From assembly GCA_021234155.1 (NCBI GenBank), contig JAJEKV010000064.1, positions 1,180,001 through 1,244,000 on the forward strand: DNA of 64,000 bases. Direction: 5' to 3'. The notes beneath the pieces were generated by a model. That model was not told the origin of the DNA. It did not search any database and saw nothing but the letters and a program-made list of their open reading frames with translations. Positions 58,072 through 64,000 of this stretch are shown in pieces. Position numbers and translations under genes: made by a program. Source of the stretch: Isoetes taiwanensis. Its lineage: Eukaryota > Streptophyta > Lycopodiopsida > Isoetales > Isoetaceae. Positions within the stretch are counted from its first letter, which is position 1, and every line of letters begins with the position of its first letter.

Positions 58072-59093
58072 ATGCAATGCATGTCGAGTAAGAAGTTACT
58101 TAGATGCATGAAAAGGCAGCAAGTTGCATACATCTTCAAATTGGAACTTGCCGAAGAAGAAGCGCCAGAGGATAAAGAAGATAAATCAGTAAGCAAGCTA
58201 CCCAAGCAGGTAGCCAAGTTAATAAAGGAGTTCCATGACTTGTTTCCCGATGAAATCAAGGAACTCCCACCATATAGAGGAGTAGAGTGCAAAATTGCAC
58301 TCGAACCAGGCACCAAGCCCACAAATAAGGCACCGTATAGAATGACGGCTCACGAACTATCAGAGTTGAAGAAGCAATTGCAGGAGCTATTAGACCTAGG
58401 GTTCATAAGGCCTAGTGTCTCTCCGTTCGGAGCCCCCATCTTATTCGTCAAGAAGAAGGATGGAAGCTTGAGGATGTGTATTGACTACCGTCAATTAAAC
58501 AAACACATCATCAAGAACAAGTATGCCTTACCCAGAGCGGATGATCTGATGGATCAGCTATAAGGTGCCAGAGTCTTCTCCAAAATAGACTTAAGGTCCG
58601 GCTATCATCAAATCAGAATCAAGGAGGAAGATATCCACAAAACGGCGTTTCGAACAAGATATGGCCACTATGAATTCACAGTGATGCCATTTGGCTTATC
58701 TAATGCCCCAGCAACGTTCATGAGACTCATGAACGATGTCTTTCGGGAATTCCTCGACACATTTGTTATCGTGTTCTTTGATGACATTTTGGTGTATAGC
58801 AAGTCCCTAGAGGAGCATATTCAACATTTGAGGAGGGTACTTGAGAAACTGAGGAGACATCAGCTTTATGCGAAGTTGTCGAAACGTCATTTCGCCACCG
58901 AAAGAGTGGAATACTTGGGGCATATCATATCAGCAGACGGCATCTCCACCGATCCCGCAAAGATCCAAGCAGTGATTGAATGGCCAGCACCAAAGAACAT
59001 ACACGAGGTGAGAAGCTTTTTGGGCTTAGCAGGATATTATAGAAAGTTTGTCAAGAACTTTGCTAAGATAGCAGCACCTTTGACGGACCTCGG
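58072..59093 (+). pseudogene. pol: Element B reverse transcriptase
   Basis: Linker [19 protein letters not shown], then fingers and palm: [40 protein letters not shown], a TAA at 58561 in [42 protein letters not shown] and the catalytic [10 protein letters not shown] (about 58770-58800). [17 protein letters not shown] and [17 protein letters not shown] follow. A deletion of about 25 bp after APLTDL shifts the frame into RNase H. A retains the glutamine codon and the deleted bases. Confidence 0.93.
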
Positions 59094-59552
59094 GTGGCAC
59101 ATTGGCAAAAGAAGGCTCAAGCAGGATTTGAGAAGTTGAAGGAAGCCTTAACAACCGCCCCTGTTTTAACGTTGCCAGATCCAGAGAAGGACAAGCTAGT
59201 TGCAACTGATGCTAGCAAGATTGCGACGGGAGCAGTCTTAATGCAAGAAGAAAGAGTCGTAGCATACGATTCACGGAAGATGAACGACGCCGAGACTCGC
59301 TACCCGACACATGATCAGGAGCTATTGGCAGTGGTAAGAGCTTTAAAGATCTGGAGACACTATCTATTGGGAAGGAAGTTCCAATTAGATACTGATCATC
59401 AGAGTCTACAATACATCTTCACGCAACCATTGTTGAATTTGAGGCAAAGAAGATGGATGGAGTTCCCCGAAGAGAAGAGTGCGATTTCGAGATTGTGTAC
59501 AAGCCGTGGAAACTCAATGTGGTTGCGTGATGCTGTCCAAGACATCCCTTAA
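59094..59552 (+). pseudogene. pol: Element B RNase H
   Basis: [40 protein letters not shown] with the catalytic aspartate, YPTHDQELLAVVRALKIWRH and LDTDHQSLQYIFTQPLLNLR. The frame breaks near 59465, so the ADALSRH end is lost. Position 59302/59309 is the equivalent of one inversion breakpoint in element A. Confidence 0.9.
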
Positions 59553-60611
59553 CAACAAGAGTGCATTGCAATGCCATATCAACACTCACCAGTGAGTTTG
59601 GCAAGAAAATAGAAGAAACGTTGTCAACGGACAAGGACTTTCAGGAAGTATGGGCAAGCCTTTCTAAGGAGGCAAGAACAGACAAGGAGAGAGAAACCTT
59701 CAAACATTTTAAGAAGGAGGGAAATCTCTTGTACCATAAGAATAAGTTGTGTGTGCCGTAATCATCCGAGTCGGGTTGATTCTCCACGACACCCACAACA
59801 GCCAATAGCCGCGCCATGCAAAAGTTTTTTACTTAAAACCTACTTCAAGATAAGGAGTAGTTACTATTGGCCAGGCATGAAGAAGCAGATAGCAAGATAC
59901 ATACGCGAATGTCAGCTATGTCAGCAGACCAAGGCGGAGCAACTACGAATTCCAAGGGCATTAGAGCCATTGCCAGTACCAAACTCCAAGTGGGAGATAA
60001 TTGGCATGGACTTCATTACAGGGCTCCCTAGAACCATAAGGGGCAAAGACGCCTTAATGGTCGTAGTCGACAAATTGTCGAAAATGGCGCACTTTGTGCC
60101 TTGCAGGAGCACGGACACGGCTTTAGACACGGCTGTATTATTTACAAAGAAGATCTTTAGACTCCACGGGATGCCAAGAGAAATAATCTCTGATAGGGAT
60201 TCGAAGTTCATGAGTGCATTCTGGCAGGATCTCTTCAGCACCATCGGAACGAAATTATCGATGAGCTCGGCTTATCACCCTCGCAGATAGGGCGCACGGA
60301 AATGCGCACTCAATCGGATACTTGAGGATATGTTGCGCAATTATGTCTGGAACAAGCAATCAAAGTGGGATGACTACATCTACTTGGTTGAGTTTGTATA
60401 CAATAGCACCAAGCAGGAGTCATCCCAAATGTCGTCGTTTATGATCAACTACGGCTATCGCTTGCTTGACACCGCACACTTTGGCACAACCCCTGTCCCA
60501 AGGTAGAAGTATCCCAAAGGATGTTAGCCGAGATGCAACAATTGGTTGAGGAGGTGCGAGGATACCTCTTAGCGCAAAGAAGAAGCCGCAAAAAAGAGCA
60601 TAGAAGTCGAT
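59553..60611 (+). pseudogene. pol: Element B integrase, first copy
   Basis: Zinc region damaged around 59760-59830, then YYWPGMKKQIARYIRECQLC, GMDFITGLPRTIRGKDALMV, ISDRDSKFMSAFWQDL, a break where A reads QTDGQTERTN (60285), and the core end YLVEFVYNSTKQESSQMSSF. It runs into aaaagagcatag, where the DUF7869-like fragment begins. Confidence 0.88.
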
Positions 60612-61588
60612 TTAATTAAAGTGGGACAAATCTTGAATTTTGGGACTCGATTGAAAATGGGACTCACACCCCATAAAATTTTTTTTGAATTGATTGCTTG
60701 AATAGAATTACACATCACACACAAAGAATTGGGTTACTTGTTTTCCTCATAAATTTAACAAACCACTAGTTGAGAAAGTTTTCAAGCTTCTCAATATTAT
60801 CTACCCTCATACAATGATATAGCATGGAGGTTGCTCATGGCTTTGTCCATCTCCCTTTTGGGATCTTGTGTGTGTTGCCTTTTGCGGCAGGAGAACTTGG
60901 ATATGACCATACCACACACTCCACCAATTCCCTCCTTTCAGATCAGCATAATTTGCCCTCCACTTCTTCTCCCAGCCATGGCTGTATTGCTCCTTCAAGT
61001 TTCCCTTCTTGTGTCTCCCAATGGGCTCCCAATATTGAATTTGGAATCCGTGACGCAACTCCTCTCCATCGGGCATAGTGGTGGTTACATCGAGAGTGCC
61101 ACCCCTAACCATATTGGACAGTCCTCATCATCGCCTTACTAGCACAAAGTATCCTTCCTTGATGTCCTCAAAGGGATCCCACTCGGAAGATCAAACCACT
61201 TCGCTTTGAGGCCTTACTTCCCACAAACCACTTGGAACCCTTGTTAGGACCCAAGTGAACATTCTTAGACGTGCTTGCTCCTTGAGAACCCTCCCATCTT
61301 GACTCTGGCAAGAACCCGTCTCTTAGGTTCCTCCCACATGGTTGTTCAGTTTCTAAGCATGTCACAACTTTCTCCCAGCACTTGATTAGGGAGTCCATTT
61401 GATTTTTCTTAAGAGTGGAGGTGTGCTTTCAATTTCGAACATCATCCCAGTGCATTATGTAATCCTTGATGCCCTTCACTAGTTGGCTAGAGTCTTTGAC
61501 AGTCTTGAAGGAAGGTAGTGGTTTTGGCTGCCTTTTAGGAATGAGAACCTCACCAGCAGCACCCCTTTGCCACAACTCGATTCCTTGT
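60612..61588 (-). pseudogene. DUF7869-like gene fragment in element B (copy iv, shortened)
   Basis: The same reversed fragment as in element A (47446 onward), at the same integrase position, but only its first 977 bp. These are the 3' untranslated part and the C-terminal coding pieces (KKWRANYADLKGGN, MPDGEELRHGF, GIELWQRGAAGEVLIPK). It ends in ttccttgta, where a second integrase segment begins. Confidence 0.75.
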
Positions 61589-62266
61589 ATGTCAGCAGAC
61601 CAAGGCGGAGCAACTACGAATTCCAAGGGCATTAGAGCCATTGCCAGTACCAAACTCCAAGTGGGAGATAATTAGCATGGACTTCATTACAGGGCTCCCT
61701 AGAACCATAAGGGGCAAAGACGCCTTAATGGTCGTAGTCGACAAATTGTCGAAAATGGCGCACTTTATGCCTTGCAGGAGCACCGACACGGCTTTAGACA
61801 CGGCTGTATTATTTACAAAGGAGATTTTTAGACTCCATGGGATGCCAAGAGAAATAATCTCTGATAGGGATTCAAGTTCATGAGTGCATTCCCCGCGGGA
61901 TCTCTTCAAACCCATCTAACGAAATTATCGATAAGCTCGGCTTTATCACCCTCGACAGATGTGAGGCGACGGGCGCACCAATCGGATACTTGAGGATATG
62001 TTGCGCAATTATGTCTGGAACAAGCAATCAAAGTGGGATGACTACATCTACTTGGTTGAGTTTGCATACAATAGCACCAAACAGGAGTCATCCCAAATGT
62101 CGTCATTTATGATCAACTACGGCTATCACTGCTTGACACCGCACACTTGGCACAACCCCCGGTCCAAGGTAGAAGTATCCCAGCCAGATGTTAAATGAGA
62201 TGCAACAATTGGTTGAGGAGGTGCGAGGATACCTCTTAGCAAGCAAGAAGCCGCAAAAAGAGCATA
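61589..62266 (+). pseudogene. pol: Element B integrase, duplicated segment without the insertion
   Basis: From tgtcagcagacc it repeats the integrase region starting at 59919: PVPNSKWEIISMDFITGLPR, MAHFMPCRSTDTALDTAVLF, EIISDRDSSS..., YLVEFAYNSTKQESSQMSSF. At 62263-62279 it passes uninterrupted through gagcatagctgatcgac, the empty site of the DUF7869-like insertion. Frames are broken by small indels around 61875-61970. Confidence 0.9.
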
Positions 62267-62769
62267 GCTGATCGACAATCAACAAGTAAGGGAGTTCAAA
62301 GTAGGGGACAATGTTTGGCTGAAGATAAAAGTCAAACAAGCAAAGCTCCGTGATCGCAATTGCAAGAAGCTTGCTCCAAGGTGGGCTGGTCCATTCAAAA
62401 TTGTCAAAAGAGTAGGCAACCAAGCCTACAAAATTAGACTTACTAGCACACCAAGATCCATAGAGTCTTTCACGAAGTCTCCTAAAGAAACACACTCCTA
62501 ATCCGGAGGAAGTATTGGAGACACCGAAGCTTTGGGAATTAACGGACGATCGGCTTGAGATTGTTCCTGAGCTTCTTCTCGACCGATCCTATAAGAAGAC
62601 GAGAAGATCTCAATTTCTCCAATACCTTGTGAAATGGACGCACTTGCCAGTGGAGGGGGTACTACAATCAGATCTTGAGAAGCAAGTACCCACAATTCAT
62701 GGAGCAATGCAAGGGTCAGCTCACACCGTGCGTGATCGACTCAACCGATGGGTGAGTGAGGTAACATAG
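62267..62769 (+). pseudogene. pol: Element B post-integrase and chromodomain-like C-terminus
   Basis: The post-core region reads REFKVGDNVWLKIKVKQAKL, then APRWAGPFKIVKRVGNQAYK. After a break, PELLLDRSYKKTRRSQFLQY, LVKWTHLPVEG and LQSDLEKQVPTIHG align with a chromodomain (the YLVKW beta-strand and following helix), though the acidic W-E segment is degraded. Chromodomains at the integrase C-terminus bind modified histone H3 tails in other chromoviruses. It ends with RLNRWVSEVT. Confidence 0.75.
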
Positions 62770-63437
62770 GAGTCTACTTCGATGCCACACGAGTAGTCAC
62801 TTGAGAGAAAAGAGGTCATTCAGATGCATGATAGGGAAGCACCTTTAGTCAATGCTTATCACAGGAAGGATCCTTCACGCCCAATTACGGGGAGGACACC
62901 AACCTTCACGCAAAAGACAACTAAAGGTGTAGGCATGAGTGGCATCCTAGGCACGATAGGGCGCTGTCTCCACGGCCATGATGGAAGAAGCATAATCTTC
63001 CTATGCTGGGGAGATATACATTGCATTCATGTAATTGTGTTTAATGGGTGGTTCCCTAACAACCAACCCCTATAATAAGTAATCATGTACTAATGTAGTG
63101 TTGAACCTGCAGGCCAATAGAACGACGAACCGGCGGGAGGTTGCACTACAAGAACTTGTAGCATATGTAGTGAAGGAATGCTACAAGAGGATGAGAACCT
63201 TAAGAACAATTTTATCATGTTTAATCTTGATATTATAATTAATGTTGAAGTAAGGATTAAATTAAATGCCTTACCACGTGGGGATTGTAAACATTTCACT
63301 TATAACTCTTAAGTATTATCTTATAATAATTGTGTTAATTGCATGTATCGAAAGAGTTCGATAAGCTTTGTGCAGGTTCGTTCCAAGGTGGGGAGACTCG
63401 CGATGCTACGGACAGCATCAATCCAAGGTGGGGAGAA
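62770..63437 (+). other. Element B 3' untranslated region with polypurine tracts
   Basis: No convincing coding. Tracts aaggtggggaga (63385-63396) and aaggtggggagaa (63425-63437) are present, the latter abutting the 3' LTR. Confidence 0.8.
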
Positions 63438-64000
63438 TGTGACGTTCCAGAATAATATACGGTATGAATACGTATATTATACTGACACGTCACTAGTACA
63501 TGCCGACTCAGACGACATGTACACCGCGACCATAAAGGGGTAGTACCCTAGGGTACGACCCTGTGAACCATTATATTGCACATGTTAAGGCCACATGTGA
63601 ATATAATCTCCTTTTGCCATGTGGCAATGACCCATTGCCCAAAAGGGACCAGCCCTAAATTCGTGGGGATAAAGGGACATAAACCCTAAAAGGGAAACCC
63701 TTTCGGTTTCCAGCCCCTATAGGTCGGATTGGAGCAGCATCGGACGCCCTTTCGCCTGAACAGTAGCAGAGGAACTGGAATTGCTAGGTTGCAGCTCGAT
63801 CCAAGACCAAAGAGCCTCGAGATCCAAAGAAGATGGACGCTTTTCGAGAGGAGTGGGAGCCAGCCAAGAAGCGGGTTAGTAGTTGATCCGATAGTTAGAT
63901 CCGAGTTTTCAGCTCTCATTCTATAGGATTCGCCTTCATTCTTAGCTATAGGCGACCCCTACAGCCTAAGAATAATAGATACTAACAAAGGAACCTAACC
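63438..64000 (+). repeat. LTR 3 (3' LTR of element B, truncated by window end)
   Basis: Starts TGTGACGTTCC and follows LTR 1 and LTR 2. It shares with LTR 1 the segment ggtatgaatacgtatattat that differs in LTR 2. Only the first 563 of about 1565 bp are in view. Confidence 0.93.

Larger units (their letters stand above)
50422..64000 (+). mobile_element. Element B: histone-carrying chromovirus (3' LTR cut by window end)
   Basis: LTR (50422-51984), primer-binding site, leader, H3-like gene, 506-codon gene, Gag, protease, RT, RNase H, integrase (partly duplicated), chromodomain-like tail, polypurine tract and the first 563 bp of the 3' LTR (63438-). If the 3' LTR has the usual length, the element is about 14.6 kb, large for Ty3/gypsy. 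The extra length comes mainly from the two accessory genes with their own leaders (about 3.5 kb). Many frameshifts make pol and gag non-functional, but the 506-codon gene is intact. Confidence 0.93.

Noticed and set aside
1-64000. CRISPR arrays, prokaryotic operons, rRNA genes
   Set aside because: None seen. Gene structure, introns, LTRs and SINEs are those of a plant nuclear genome.

Overview
This is nuclear DNA of a land plant. The evidence is a malectin-type receptor-kinase pseudogene, an exon of an ABCB (P-glycoprotein) transporter, plant chromovirus-type Ty3/gypsy retrotransposons primed by initiator tRNA-Met, and plant LINEs and tRNA-derived SINEs. The species cannot be read from the sequence. 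The high repeat load and the type of elements would suit a large genome such as a fern, lycophyte, bryophyte or gymnosperm. No intact host gene is evident; nearly everything recognisable is a mobile element or a decayed gene.

Layout. 1-13.5 kb: mostly unrecognised DNA with two tRNA-derived SINE candidates, a LINE reverse-transcriptase relic (about 5.87-6.73 kb, minus), and one ABCB exon relic (9.02-9.54 kb). 13.5-18.7 kb: a 5'-truncated L1-like LINE with a 15-bp target-site duplication, a DUF7869-like transposase-type gene relic (minus), and a Ty3/gypsy relic (minus). 18.8-20.7 kb: a malectin-domain receptor kinase pseudogene. 20.7-24.9 kb: unrecognised DNA with fold-back repeats. 24.9-37.25 kb: a second DUF7869-like gene broken by a Ty3/gypsy chromovirus ('element C', TSD ttcac) and by a GC-rich endonuclease/RT LINE. 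37.25-64 kb: two copies (A and B) of one large chromovirus family arranged LTR-A-LTR-B-LTR, the last LTR cut by the window end.

The A/B family is the main discovery. Between the 5' LTR/primer-binding site and gag it carries two extra genes. The first encodes a histone H3-like protein. It begins MARTKQTARK, identical to the H3 tail through K9. A long K/E/R-rich segment with an NLS and an unrecognised linker follow, and it ends in a full H3 histone fold whose alphaN and loop-1 signatures look more like centromeric CENH3 than canonical H3. The second encodes an unrecognised 506-residue protein with a strong acidic tract, intact in B. Each extra gene has the same layout: two about 73-bp palindromic hairpins 211-213 bp apart, a telo-box, a TATA box 111-119 bp before the ATG, the ORF, and an AATAAA signal. 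Downstream lie Gag, an aspartic protease, RT, RNase H, integrase and a chromodomain-like C-terminus. So one element appears to carry both a histone (with its own K9) and a candidate histone-mark reader. Both copies are now damaged. A has a 5.7-kb internal inversion that cuts the histone gene, while B has frameshifts, a stop in histone helix alpha1, and a duplicated integrase segment beside an inserted DUF7869-like fragment. Their lesions differ, which implies an intact ancestral histone gene.
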